Positions 46,756 through 55,124 of a DNA stretch of 64,000 nucleotides are shown in pieces. Where the stretch lies: contig NC_015554.1 of assembly GCF_000213655.1 (NCBI RefSeq), forward strand, positions 744,001-808,000. Reading direction: 5' to 3'. The translations under genes were made by a program, and so were the position numbers. The notes under the pieces were generated by a model. The model saw only the letters and a list, made by a program, of their open reading frames with translations, was not told where the DNA came from and did not search any database. Origin of the DNA: Alteromonas naphthalenivorans. GTDB lineage: Bacteria > Pseudomonadota > Gammaproteobacteria > Enterobacterales > Alteromonadaceae. Numbering within the stretch: the stretch's first letter is position 1; each line of letters begins with the position of its first letter.

Positions 46756-46970
46756 AATAATAGGTACTCTTGGCTTTGCCGGACGGCCTCTCCGTCAGGG
46801 CGCGCGTATGGTAAATCAGCAACAAGACTAATACTAGCTGCAATCACGGGTAAGCAGTGGGTTAATTAGCTTATTTACCCTAGAATAATAGAGTAAAAAG
46901 AAATTTGAGTTTTACACAGGCTAATTTAAACTTGGCACCCTGAAATAATAACCCAAGCATGTAGGTGCAA

Positions 46971-47297
46971 ATGACCTTTGTAGTGACAGACAATTGCATA
47001 AACTGTAAGTACACAGACTGTGTTGCAGTATGCCCAGTAGATGCATTCTTTGAAGGACCTAATTTTTTAGCCATAGATCCTGCTATATGTATCGATTGTG
47101 CGCTTTGTGTGCCTGAATGTCCTGCCGACGCCATTGTACAAGATACGCACCTCACGGATGCGCAAAAGCCGTATTTGGCCATTAACGAAGAGCTTGCAGC
47201 GAAGTGGCCTAATATTATTGAACTAAAAGCGCCGCCTGAAGACGCCGATGTATGGAATGGTGTGCCAGATAAACTCGCCTTGCTTGAGCACGAATAG
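46971..47297 (+). CDS. fdxA: 7Fe-8S ferredoxin FdxA
   Basis: The protein (108 residues from the ATG at 46971, MTFVVTDNC) has the Azotobacter-type ferredoxin pattern: first Cys group [18 protein letters not shown] and second [16 protein letters not shown], binding one 3Fe-4S and one 4Fe-4S cluster. The long C-terminal extension (to about 108) is normal for this family. A GTG at 46965 would add two residues; MTFVV is the start typical of the family. The ribosome-binding site (AGGTG) lies very close. It carries electrons in the cytosol. Confidence 0.92.
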   Translation: MTFVVTDNCINCKYTDCVAVCPVDAFFEGPNFLAIDPAICIDCALCVPECPADAIVQDTHLTDAQKPYLAINEELAAKWPNIIELKAPPEDADVWNGVPDKLALLEHE

Positions 47298-47360
47298 CGT
47301 CCACGATAAATAAACAATAATGCACCTGTGCGCTTCGCCTCCTAAAACGGAAAAAATAAT

Positions 47361-48176
47361 ATGATGAAACTTGATGATGTTAAAAAGCTACATCAGAAAA
47401 AATACCGTGGGCAATTTGGCTTTTATTTGGTGGAAGGCGAACACCTAGTTTTAGAATTAGTAAAAGCTGTGAGGGCCAATGCATACAGTAATGCGAGTAG
47501 TGCTCCATCAGCTGAATCTATCACGCTTTATATTACCGATGACTTTGAGCAAAAGGCGAGGGCGCTTGACTCAGGGTTTACCCTAGTAAACGTCACCCAA
47601 AAGCAAATGTCACAGCTAAGTGATACTAAAACACCGCAAGGTATTATTGCCTGTGTGCCATTACCTAGTTCTACCGCTGGCGCGACCAATACTCTAGAGC
47701 AAGTGTCGGATAAACATTCGAATCAAGGGCTTGGACATAAAGATAAGCAGCGCTATGTGTATCTGCACGAAGTGCAAGACCCAGGAAATTTGGGCACCAT
47801 ACTAAGAACACTAGCCTGGTTTGATAATTTCTCCTTGTTACTAAGCCCCAATAGTGTGGACCCTTTTAATTCTAAAGTGGTGCGTTCGAGTATGGGGGCA
47901 ATCTTTCACGTACCTATTGAATTAGACGTGAGCCTAGATGCATTGCAAACTCGCTTTAGCCGGTTCGCCTATTTAGATATGGCAGGTGAAGCCGTTACCG
48001 CCCCGTCGTTTTCAGATTTCGACTGCTACTTATTTGGTAATGAAGCCCGCGGCGTTCCTAAAGCAGCGCTTTCTGCATTTAATGCGAAGGCATACACCAT
48101 TGCTGGTAGCGGAAAAATAGATTCGCTTAACCTGGCCAGTGCCGTAAATATGTGTGTTTATGAGTTGTCCCGTTAG
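47361..48176 (+). CDS. TrmH/SpoU-family RNA 2'-O-methyltransferase
   Basis: The 271-residue protein has a SpoU substrate-binding N-terminal domain (about 5-95) and a SPOUT knot domain with motif 1 QDPGNLGTILRT, motif 2 LFGNEARGVP and motif 3 SLNLASAVNMCVYE. It should 2'-O-methylate a nucleotide of rRNA or tRNA using S-adenosylmethionine. The exact target cannot be assigned; it is neither RlmB nor TrmH by overall length and N-terminus. It follows fdxA by 63 nt. Confidence 0.87.
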   Translation: MMKLDDVKKLHQKKYRGQFGFYLVEGEHLVLELVKAVRANAYSNASSAPSAESITLYITDDFEQKARALDSGFTLVNVTQKQMSQLSDTKTPQGIIACVPLPSSTAGATNTLEQVSDKHSNQGLGHKDKQRYVYLHEVQDPGNLGTILRTLAWFDNFSLLLSPNSVDPFNSKVVRSSMGAIFHVPIELDVSLDALQTRFSRFAYLDMAGEAVTAPSFSDFDCYLFGNEARGVPKAALSAFNAKAYTIAGSGKIDSLNLASAVNMCVYELSR

Positions 48177-48353
48177 CCTGTTGCTAATGCTATTCAGACG
48201 CACATATTAGCGCTGCTATTTGCAGTTTATATATTATTGAAATATTAATGCGGTTAAGCGTTATGCGCTTGCTTCTCATTAGCTTGATAACAGCCCGGGC
48301 ATTAGCGAAGTGCTAATAGCTTGGTATCACCATACCCTAAAAGGATAATAACA

Positions 48354-49358
48354 GTGGCCTTACAATGGTTTCCTGGGCACATGCACAAAGCCCTTAAAGA
48401 GATTAAGGAATCGCTTAGTCAGGTAGATGTACTGATTGAGGTGCTTGATGCACGCATACCGTTTTCAAGCGAAAACCCAGAGATTGCAAAATTGCGGGGT
48501 GATAAGCCGTGTATAAAAATCTTAAACAAGTACGACTTGGCTGACCCTGAAATAACAGCGCAGTGGCAAGCGCATTTAGAGTCTGAGCGCGGGGTTAAAA
48601 CCCTGACTACCTCTAGCGACAACCCCGCTAGCAGTAAACAAGTCATGGGGCTGATTAAAACTATTTGTGCACACAAAGACGTGCAGCATAAAGTGATTAA
48701 AGCCATGATCACGGGCATTCCAAACGTAGGGAAGTCTACCCTCATCAATATTTTGGCCGACCGTATTATTGCTAAAACCGGTAACGAGCCAGCGGTAACA
48801 AAAAGCCAGCAACGTATTAATTTAGGTGACGGTATTGTGCTTTTCGACACGCCTGGGGTGCTATGGCCAAAACTGGAAAATCCTAATTCCATATATCGTT
48901 TAGCCTCTTCAGGTGCAGTGAAGAATACGGCTATGGAATATGATGACGTAGGGTTTTACGCTGCCGATTACCTTATTAAAGCTTACCCAGATGTGTTAAA
49001 AGCGAATTATAAACTTGAAGACATTCCCGATACTGAAATTGAGTTTTTAGAAGCCGCGGCGAAAAAGCGGGGCGCTATAATGACCGGCGGCCGTGTTAAT
49101 CTTCATAAAATATGTGAAGTGTTATTGAACGAACTACAATCGGGTAAATTAGGCAGAATAACCCTAGAAACCCCAGAGATGATCGAGGTCGAAAAACGTG
49201 AAATAGCTGAAGCGGCAGCAAAGAAAGCCGCTGATAACGCCAAGCGAAAGCAACGTTTTAAAGATGGTTCGCTCACGCCAGATAAACAAGCCAGAAAAGA
49301 AAAACGAAATGAAAAACGTGAAGCGCAAAGTAAAAGAATGAAGAAAAACGCGAAGTAG
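48354..49358 (+). CDS. ylqF: ribosome biogenesis GTPase YlqF/RbgA-like
   Basis: A circularly permuted GTPase (G4-G5-G1-G2-G3 order): LQWFPGHMHKAL at the N-terminus, G4 NKYD, G1 GIPNVGKST, G3 DTPG, all as in YlqF/RbgA, which matures the 50S subunit. The longest frame begins with a TTG at 48321, but AAGGAT lies 7 nt before the GTG at 48354, which gives the family-typical start; the protein is then 334 residues. The C-terminal 60 residues are very Lys/Arg-rich and probably bind rRNA. Confidence 0.9.
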   Translation: MALQWFPGHMHKALKEIKESLSQVDVLIEVLDARIPFSSENPEIAKLRGDKPCIKILNKYDLADPEITAQWQAHLESERGVKTLTTSSDNPASSKQVMGLIKTICAHKDVQHKVIKAMITGIPNVGKSTLINILADRIIAKTGNEPAVTKSQQRINLGDGIVLFDTPGVLWPKLENPNSIYRLASSGAVKNTAMEYDDVGFYAADYLIKAYPDVLKANYKLEDIPDTEIEFLEAAAKKRGAIMTGGRVNLHKICEVLLNELQSGKLGRITLETPEMIEVEKREIAEAAAKKAADNAKRKQRFKDGSLTPDKQARKEKRNEKREAQSKRMKKNAK

Positions 49359-49464
49359 AACGCTCAAAAGAATATAGAAATATTCGCATAAAAAACGTAT
49401 TGTCGATGGTATGAGCAGCCAGTGCGCTTTTTTATCAGTGACAAATATCAAGGAACGACTATTT

Positions 49465-50697
49465 ATGAAGTTAGGCAGTATTGTTGCCTCTTTATCTTTC
49501 CCAAGTTTACTAGCGTTTAACGTAAGTGCTGTTGAATTAATTAACATTAACGATTTCCCAGACTGGTTCAAAGAGGCAATGGCCAGAGATATCAAGGTGA
49601 CTAACACTTCACCTATTGAAATAGCTGATTTTCAGGTAAATAGTTCGGTGTTGGGACAAGCGACTGCACAAGACGCTTCTGACGGTACTTGGTACTACAC
49701 CATCGATATAGGTACTGATTCACCAGTAGAGTGCTACGCATTTAATGAATTCGATGGCCCGGCTAACTCATTATATTCAATTGCAGAATATAGCTTGTCG
49801 GGTGTTGAAGCTTTAAATGAAAAAAAACTATCTGGTCAATTTAACTATGCCATAGATGTGGGTGCGGTAGACGCAACGCCTTACCTCTCACTCGATACGT
49901 TGTATACGGTGGGAGAGGGCGATGAAAAGGTGTCTGGCCTTTTAAAAGGCTTATCTGCTGAAACTGATAATAGTTTGCAAGTCTGCATCCATAATGAAAT
50001 GGGTTATCAAAACGCCTTTGTCGCCGTTTTTAAGTCGTTCGTACGCGCATTTACTGCCGCTCAACCTTCCCCAGAGTTTTACCGTTCTACCTATCAGGTT
50101 CTTATTAACGATATCCCTATGGGTTTCACCCGTGAAAAATACATAGAAGATAGCGATGGTGATATTGAAATTGTGGTAGGGACAGCATTTATGATCCCCG
50201 TAGATGAAACCTCTATTGCTCGTTCAGATTCGGTCGCTTTTTCGTGGAGTAACCCAGACGGTTCTTTGATTAACGCAAGCGAATACACCATTGAAAACAG
50301 CACGATGACATCAAGCTTTGATATTAGTTACGTTGAAGACGCTTGGCAGGTTAAAGGGGAGTTGCAAGGTAAAGCTTTAGAAATAGAACTGGCTCATAAA
50401 GACTGGTTACTATCCAGCTACGGCAGCTATTTAGAATCGGTCAATCTGCTTAACTCAGACAATAATTCAGGCAGTTTTTATATGTGGACAGCAGATGCCG
50501 ACCCAACAGCAGCCATTGAGGTTGTGATAAGCGAAGAGGCTGACAATCCTAGTGGCAACCTTAAAATAGATATGGGGCCATTGATAATGACCATGCAGTC
50601 TGACAAAAAGGGCGTCATTAGCAAGGGTGTTATGCAACAAGGCGGGCTTAAGATGGACATGGTATTGATGCATTCCCACGGAACCCCCACACTGTAA
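49465..50697 (+). CDS. exported protein of unknown family
   Basis: A 410-residue protein with a signal peptide (MKLGSIVASLSFPSLLAFNVSA). An upstream ATG at 49411 adds 18 residues, but AAGGA sits before the ATG at 49465, which also gives a proper signal peptide. The mature region is acidic, mostly beta-rich and unrecognised. The stop overlaps the ATG of the transglutaminase-like gene (TAATG), so the two are translationally coupled and may act together in the periplasm. Confidence 0.7.
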   Translation: MKLGSIVASLSFPSLLAFNVSAVELININDFPDWFKEAMARDIKVTNTSPIEIADFQVNSSVLGQATAQDASDGTWYYTIDIGTDSPVECYAFNEFDGPANSLYSIAEYSLSGVEALNEKKLSGQFNYAIDVGAVDATPYLSLDTLYTVGEGDEKVSGLLKGLSAETDNSLQVCIHNEMGYQNAFVAVFKSFVRAFTAAQPSPEFYRSTYQVLINDIPMGFTREKYIEDSDGDIEIVVGTAFMIPVDETSIARSDSVAFSWSNPDGSLINASEYTIENSTMTSSFDISYVEDAWQVKGELQGKALEIELAHKDWLLSSYGSYLESVNLLNSDNNSGSFYMWTADADPTAAIEVVISEEADNPSGNLKIDMGPLIMTMQSDKKGVISKGVMQQGGLKMDMVLMHSHGTPTL

Positions 50698-51500
50698 TGC
50701 GGTCCTCAACTCGGTTATCTATTGGGTTTAGCCTACTATTTGGTTTTGCGTTTACGTATACAGCAAATGCGCAGTCTGTGCCGTCTATGGCTGAAATAGG
50801 TATCGAGCTTGCTGAAGGTCAGGTGTTACCACTTTCAAAACAGATTAATTTTGAGCTGGTATCATCAAACTCAAATAAGCTGGCTATCAACTTAGCAAAT
50901 TGGGACGGTGTGACTGCTGAGCAGGTGAGTGATAATCGCTTATCGATTACCTTATCTCCGATGCCTCGTTTTATGAAACCAGTTCAAGATAAACACAGCG
51001 CAGATAGCTTTGTTGTGGATTTGAGTGAGCCCAGTACAAAAGCATTTGTTGCTAGCTATCAACAAGCTTACGCAGATGCCCCCTTCGAGCTAGAACATCT
51101 TACCGCCTTTGTTGATAGCTATATTGTTGATCCAAATTATATTCACGGTTTTAATATTGCGTCGGTTGTTGCCAGCCAGCGCAGTGGTGATTGTACCGAA
51201 TATGCGGTGCTTACGGCAGCGTTAGCCCGCGCGTTAGGCATGTCAGCCAAGGTTATAATTGGTACGGTGATAGTGGAGCAAAACAATAGTGTAAATGCGT
51301 TTGGGCATGCATGGACTGAAGTTTGGCACGACGGGCAATGGCACATCGTAGATTCAGCTTTATACCGCTTAGAAGCGACACAGCACTTTTACTTACCAGC
51401 CTCAGAACTTGATAACGAAGGGCCAGGCTACGGAATGGGGATCGTTAGGACTTTTGTACTTATGCCCGAGCAACTTCTTTCACTTCGTAGTAAACCCTAA
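50697..51500 (+). CDS. exported transglutaminase-like cysteine protease fold
   Basis: The 267-residue protein has a signal peptide (ending near TANA) and a transglut_core domain: Cys166 in SGDCTEYAVL, a histidine in FGHAWTEVW (about 204) and an aspartate in IVDSALYRL (about 219). This is a complete Cys-His-Asp triad. Bacterial members are mostly proteases or amidases rather than protein crosslinkers. It is coupled to the preceding exported protein, which could be its substrate or partner. Confidence 0.85.
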   Translation: MRSSTRLSIGFSLLFGFAFTYTANAQSVPSMAEIGIELAEGQVLPLSKQINFELVSSNSNKLAINLANWDGVTAEQVSDNRLSITLSPMPRFMKPVQDKHSADSFVVDLSEPSTKAFVASYQQAYADAPFELEHLTAFVDSYIVDPNYIHGFNIASVVASQRSGDCTEYAVLTAALARALGMSAKVIIGTVIVEQNNSVNAFGHAWTEVWHDGQWHIVDSALYRLEATQHFYLPASELDNEGPGYGMGIVRTFVLMPEQLLSLRSKP

Positions 51501-51683
51501 GTCCTAAGCACATATGCACCTTCGTAAAATAACGACTGAGCCCTGTACGAATAAGTGCTAGGGCGCAGTTTTATCCTTTTGCCTAATTGTGATAATTGGA
51601 AATGCTTATAAAATTACGGTTCTTGAAATCACTAAGGATGGATTGTCGGCAGTGCTATGTGCATCTTGCTAACAATAAAAATA

Positions 51684-52220
51684 ATGATGAAAAAAATCTA
51701 CGCTCTTGTTTTAGTATCGGGACTTGCCGTTGCCCCACAAAGCCATGCTGAAGGATGGTTGGATTCTCTGAAAGGCTTGTTTGGTATGACCGAAGAAGTT
51801 GAAGCAGTGCCGAATATTTCTGATATGACGCGCTCAGTTAGTGATGCGGTAGGCATTACCGAGTCTCAAGCGACAGGTGGCTTAGCATCTATCTTCAACT
51901 ACGCAAAAGACAATATTTCAACCAGCCAGTTCAATGAACTAAGCAACGCATTGCCAGGGCTTGAGTCTTTACTAGGTTCAGTACCCGATATCAGCAATGT
52001 AACTTCTGAAGGCGGTTTAAGCAGTATTCTTGATAAAGCCGCAAGTTATACCGATAGCTTTAAGTCAGTTAATGAATTAAACAAGCAATTTGAAGCGCTA
52101 GGCCTAGAGCCAGCACAGATCATGCAAATTGTGAATAGTGCAAAAGCTTACCTTGATACCGAACAAGGGCAAGAGATTAAGGTACTGTTGGTTGAAGGTT
52201 TAGGCAAGTTCAGCGGCTAA
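51684..52220 (+). CDS. DUF2780-type exported protein
   Basis: The product (178 residues from this ATG) has a signal peptide (KKIYALVLVSGLAVAPQSHA) and a helical mature part with repeated GLxSIxxxA segments (GGLASIFNYAKD, GGLSSILDKAAS), matching the DUF2780/VcgC-like family of unknown role. ATGs at 51684 and 51687 both give a proper signal; the frame also opens at 51657. No strong ribosome-binding site stands before the internal starts, so the start is uncertain. A terminator follows. Confidence 0.75.
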   Translation: MMKKIYALVLVSGLAVAPQSHAEGWLDSLKGLFGMTEEVEAVPNISDMTRSVSDAVGITESQATGGLASIFNYAKDNISTSQFNELSNALPGLESLLGSVPDISNVTSEGGLSSILDKAASYTDSFKSVNELNKQFEALGLEPAQIMQIVNSAKAYLDTEQGQEIKVLLVEGLGKFSG

Positions 52221-52277
52221 ACTAATAGGCTAACTCAACACGCTAAGCCGAGGGCTTAGACCGTTCTTTAAATGCCA

Positions 52278-52310
52278 AAGGCGAGCAATATGCTCGTCTT
52301 TTTGCTTTTT
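52278..52310 (+). terminator. intrinsic terminator of the DUF2780-type gene
   Basis: Stem AAGGCGAGCA (52278-52287) with TGCTCGTCTT (52291-52300; one G-U pair) and a 3-nt loop, followed by two T-runs. Confidence 0.8.
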
Positions 52311-52454
52311 CAGCACCGTCAATGCTAACGTACAGGTTACGCCAAAATACAAGTCCCCTCGCAACACAGGCTTGCGCGTTAAGTTAAATGTTCAGCACTT
52401 TAGGGTAGTCAAATACAGGCAATCCTATTTATAAAGCAAAACAAGGAGAGTGTC

Positions 52455-52943
52455 ATGCTTACCGATATTCAGCTTTTTAATCACGCGCAGCGCAAAGCAC
52501 TTAAAGAAAGTGCCAAAGCAAGTCCAAGACGAAGAGCCAATCACAACGTCCATAAAAGTTATGAAGATTTAGTCCAGCGCCTATTTATTGCAATGGAGCC
52601 CGACTCTTATGTTCGTCCGCATCGCCATACCCAACAGCATAAGTGGGAGTTTTTTATGGCTGTGGAAGGGAGTATCGATTTGTTGTTTTTTGACGACAAT
52701 GCTGTGCTAACTAAACGTATAACCTTAAGCGCCGGTGGTGATTGTGTAGGAGTAGAGATTCCACCTAACGTATGGCATGCCACGGTTTGTTTTGAACCTG
52801 TGGTATTTATGGAAGTGAAGCAAGGCCCCTACGAAGTCATGGATGATAAAGGTTTTGCAAGTTGGGCGCCTGAAGAAAGCGATGTAGCGGTTACGCCTTT
52901 TTTAGAGAAACTAAAAGAGGCTGAATTAGGTACGCAGTTTTAA
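52455..52943 (+). CDS. WbuC-family cupin metalloprotein
   Basis: The 162-residue protein matches the WbuC cupin family: RRRANHNVHKSYEDLVQRL near 25-43 and RPHRHTQQHKWEFF near 54-67, holding the first metal-binding histidines, and the second cupin motif PPNVWHATVCF near 103-113. WbuC relatives are usually in O-antigen clusters, but none adjoins this copy. GGAGA precedes the ATG. The activity is unknown. Confidence 0.85.
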   Translation: MLTDIQLFNHAQRKALKESAKASPRRRANHNVHKSYEDLVQRLFIAMEPDSYVRPHRHTQQHKWEFFMAVEGSIDLLFFDDNAVLTKRITLSAGGDCVGVEIPPNVWHATVCFEPVVFMEVKQGPYEVMDDKGFASWAPEESDVAVTPFLEKLKEAELGTQF

Positions 52944-53092
52944 TGTTTTTTTGTGCTTGGCACGAACATTTGCAACTTATAATAAAAGCGTAAAATTCTA
53001 TCCAAAATACGTTAGCACTTTTCCTATCTATCAAGCATAAAAAGTGATCGCCCACACTGCTATACAAAACAATATGGGCGATGATTTACCAA

Positions 53093-53548
53093 TTAATAAG
53101 GATTTGCGAACTTGAGTTTATCTTCCTCTGACGCCGATTCTTGGCATTCGCCGAGTAGGTGATAACGGCCTTCAGTTTCATGGGTATCAATTTCAATATA
53201 GCCATTTCGGCAATATTGCGTTTCAAATAACTTTTCACTCAAAGTATCGTAAAAAGCTTCCATACGTTCGGCCTCGCGATCGTTACCGCCCCTTGCTTCT
53301 CCACCGCCGTTTTGGCCACTATTTCTGCCGCCTCTACCGCCACCATCTCCACCCCGAGAAGGACGTTGGCCGCGACCTTCATCCCGATCTCCACGACTTG
53401 GCATACCAATGCTAAAAGCAAATAATTTGGTGCCATCGGGATTAATTTTGGTTTCGAAGAACACTTCACCTTGATCTCGATGATCTGGTTTTCCGGCGCA
53501 GCCCGCTAACACGGCAGTAGCAACTAAAAAGGGAACAAGTAATTTCAT
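53093..53548 (-). CDS. small lipoprotein with Gly/Arg-rich segment
   Basis: The 151-residue protein has a lipoprotein signal (MKLLVPFLVATAVLAGC), a short conserved-looking N-terminal region, a low-complexity segment rich in Gly, Arg and Asp (about 52-95), and a C-terminal region with two Cys (TQYCRNGY and GECQES). The frame stays open upstream to 53851, but that extension has no coding character and covers an attenuator on the other strand, so the ATG at 53548 is used. Function unknown. Confidence 0.75.
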   Translation of the reverse strand: MKLLVPFLVATAVLAGCAGKPDHRDQGEVFFETKINPDGTKLFAFSIGMPSRGDRDEGRGQRPSRGGDGGGRGGRNSGQNGGGEARGGNDREAERMEAFYDTLSEKLFETQYCRNGYIEIDTHETEGRYHLLGECQESASEEDKLKFANPY

Positions 53549-53676
53549 AATTATAATTTTTGAGGTAGCGAAAGATAACCTTAAGAGAGATTTTAAAGGT
53601 GAAAGTTGCGAAGTAAAGTGTAAGTTTCTAGTAAAGGTGGAGGAGTTAGGCAAAAATATTCCAAAATGGAAAGTCG

Positions 53677-53704
53677 TTGTTATTGCCAATAATAATGGTA
53701 TGGT
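53677..53704 (+). promoter_or_regulatory. candidate promoter of the attenuator transcript
   Basis: TTGTTA (53677-53682) and TATGGT (53699-53704) with a 16-bp spacer lie about 50 nt before the leader peptide. Both hexamers keep four or five consensus bases. Confidence 0.35.
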
Positions 53705-53758
53705 TAAGGATGAGTGAGCAGCGCAAGTGCGCATTTCAACCAACGAAGAGAATTCATC

Positions 53759-53803
53759 ATGCAAAACGTTACTTTTAATTACTTTTACAATTATACCCAA
53801 TAA
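53759..53803 (+). CDS. Phe/Tyr-rich leader peptide of an attenuator
   Basis: A 14-codon frame encodes MQNVTFNYFYNYTQ, followed by TAA TAG. GAAGAG (53745-53750) lies 8 nt before its ATG, a good ribosome-binding site. Five of the residues from 6 to 12 are aromatic (two Phe, three Tyr), as in amino-acid-sensing leader peptides such as PheM and PheL. Its coding sequence also pairs with RNA 95 nt downstream, so ribosome position would alter folding. The peptide itself is presumably not functional. Confidence 0.7.
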   Translation: MQNVTFNYFYNYTQ

Positions 53804-53911
53804 TAGCGCCTGACGCTGAGTGTTCAGGGGCAAGTATTCGCTTCTGGGCATAGCATAAAAGTAAGAACGTTTTGCAAAAGCCCAGAAAGGTTAAACTATC
53901 TGGGTTTTTTT
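53761..53911 (+). promoter_or_regulatory. transcription attenuator: leader pairing, antiterminator and terminator
   Basis: Three mutually exclusive pairings are visible. (1) Leader codons pair with downstream RNA: GCAAAACGTT (53761-53770) with AACGTTTTGC (53866-53875) and TTACTTTTA (53779-53787) with TAAAAGTAA (53856-53864). (2) An antiterminator: TTCTGGGC (53842-53849) with GCCCAGAA (53880-53887). (3) The terminator at 53877-53911, which shares its 5' arm with (2). A smaller hairpin lies at 53806-53831. A ribosome stalled on the Phe/Tyr codons would break (1), free (2) and let transcription continue into the XRE-type gene. Confidence 0.65.
53877..53911 (+). terminator. attenuator terminator
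   Basis: CCCAGA (53881-53886) pairs with TCTGGG (53899-53904); outer A/T and G-U pairs extend the stem to about 10 bp. Seven T residues follow (53905-53911). It stands 28 nt before the XRE-type gene rather than after a gene. Confidence 0.75.
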
Positions 53912-53939
53912 ATGCCCAAAATATATCGGCGACAAAACA

Positions 53940-54176
53940 ATGAGAGAAATAACGTTAGGTGAAATTAGAAAGCAACACAGGGTTAAACAAGAAGTTGTAG
54001 CGATGGCGCTTTGCGTGACTGCTTCGGGGGTAAGTAAGCTTGAGTCAAAACGCATACAGGATGTTCCCCTTCATAGGGCCTCGGCTTACCTCGCGGCAGT
54101 AGGGGGAAGCATCAAAATAGAAATGACATTACCGGACGGTAGCACCGTGAATGTAGGAGAAAATACGTTAGGTTAA
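53940..54176 (+). CDS. small XRE-type HTH protein, downstream of the attenuator
   Basis: The 78-residue protein has a Cro/C1-type helix-turn-helix (LGEIRKQHRVKQEVVAMALCVTASGVSKLE near 6-35) and a short beta-like tail with GGSIKIEMTLPDGSTV. It has no toxin or antitoxin partner beside it. It is the first gene after the Phe/Tyr attenuator, with no strong ribosome-binding site, so its expression may respond to aromatic amino-acid charging. Target genes are unknown. upp follows after 58 nt. Confidence 0.75.
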   Translation: MREITLGEIRKQHRVKQEVVAMALCVTASGVSKLESKRIQDVPLHRASAYLAAVGGSIKIEMTLPDGSTVNVGENTLG

Positions 54177-54234
54177 TTTTGCCTAAATGGAATGAGCGGT
54201 TAAACTGTGTAAAACAGATACTTAAGGAAGTAAG

Positions 54235-54864
54235 ATGGCCGTTCATGAAATAACTCATCCATTGATTGCACACAAATTGGGTTTGATGCGTTACTCCAAA
54301 ATTAGCAGTAAAGACTTTCGAGAGTTAGCATCAGAAGTAGGCAACTTGCTGACATACGAGGCTACACGAACGTTACCCACAGAGCGTGCAGTGATAAAAA
54401 GCTGGTCGGGCGATGATGTTGAAGTTAAGCAAATCAAGGGCAAAAAAATAACGGTAGTACCTATCCTTCGTGCTGGGTTGGGCATGCTTGAGGGCGTATT
54501 AGAACTCATCCCTAATGCAAAAATCAGTGTGGTTGGTTTGTATCGCGACGAAGATACACTACAGCCCGTGGCTTACTTTGACAAAGTAGTAAAAAATATT
54601 GATGAGCGCACCGCATTAATCGTTGACCCAATGTTAGCGACTGGTGGTACGTTAATTGCCACTATCGACTTACTGAAGCAAAAGGGCTGCAAGAAGATCA
54701 TGGGGCTTTTTTTAGTGGCCGCGCCAGAAGGTATTAAAGCCGTGGTTGATGCCCACCCTGATGTAGAAATTTTCACTGCTGCTATTGATGATCGTCTAGA
54801 TGAAAAGGGCTACATACTGCCTGGTTTGGGTGATGCAGGCGATAAAATATTCGGAACACGATAA
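54235..54864 (+). CDS. upp: uracil phosphoribosyltransferase
   Basis: Upp salvages uracil to UMP using PRPP. The 209-residue protein has all hallmarks: N-terminal [12 protein letters not shown] near 8-19, the [13 protein letters not shown] loop, the PRPP-binding DPMLATGGT near 131-139 and the C-terminal [16 protein letters not shown]. Length equals that of E. coli Upp (208). AAGGAAG precedes the ATG. A uraA permease often follows upp but does not here. Confidence 0.95.
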   Translation: MAVHEITHPLIAHKLGLMRYSKISSKDFRELASEVGNLLTYEATRTLPTERAVIKSWSGDDVEVKQIKGKKITVVPILRAGLGMLEGVLELIPNAKISVVGLYRDEDTLQPVAYFDKVVKNIDERTALIVDPMLATGGTLIATIDLLKQKGCKKIMGLFLVAAPEGIKAVVDAHPDVEIFTAAIDDRLDEKGYILPGLGDAGDKIFGTR

Positions 54865-55124
54865 AAACAAAAACGATTAAGGTAACCTAGCCCAACTGGC
54901 CTTTATGTCTAACTCGCTTAAAACCTTTCAATCATAGGTATTCGATAAGAGGTGTGAATTAATCGTTTAAGTGGTGATATAATTGAGGTCACTTTACTGT
55001 AATTAACGGGTAGCCAACAAGTCGGCATGCTCGAAGCGTTTGTATCGCTTGCATATTTACAGTTAGTTGTCTTTGCGTACGCAGGGAATCGTAAAAACAA
55101 ACGCAGGGAATAGTACACATAAAA

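Larger units (their letters stand above)
53549..53939. promoter_or_regulatory. intergenic region carrying a promoter and attenuator
   Basis: The 391-nt spacer between the divergent lipoprotein gene and the XRE-type gene holds a plausible plus-strand promoter and the leader peptide, antiterminator and terminator described in separate entries. No other gene is seen. Confidence 0.65.

Noticed and set aside
53549..53851. Upstream extension of the small lipoprotein frame
   Set aside because: The lipoprotein signal begins at 53548; the extension overlaps the attenuator on the other strand and reads as random sequence.
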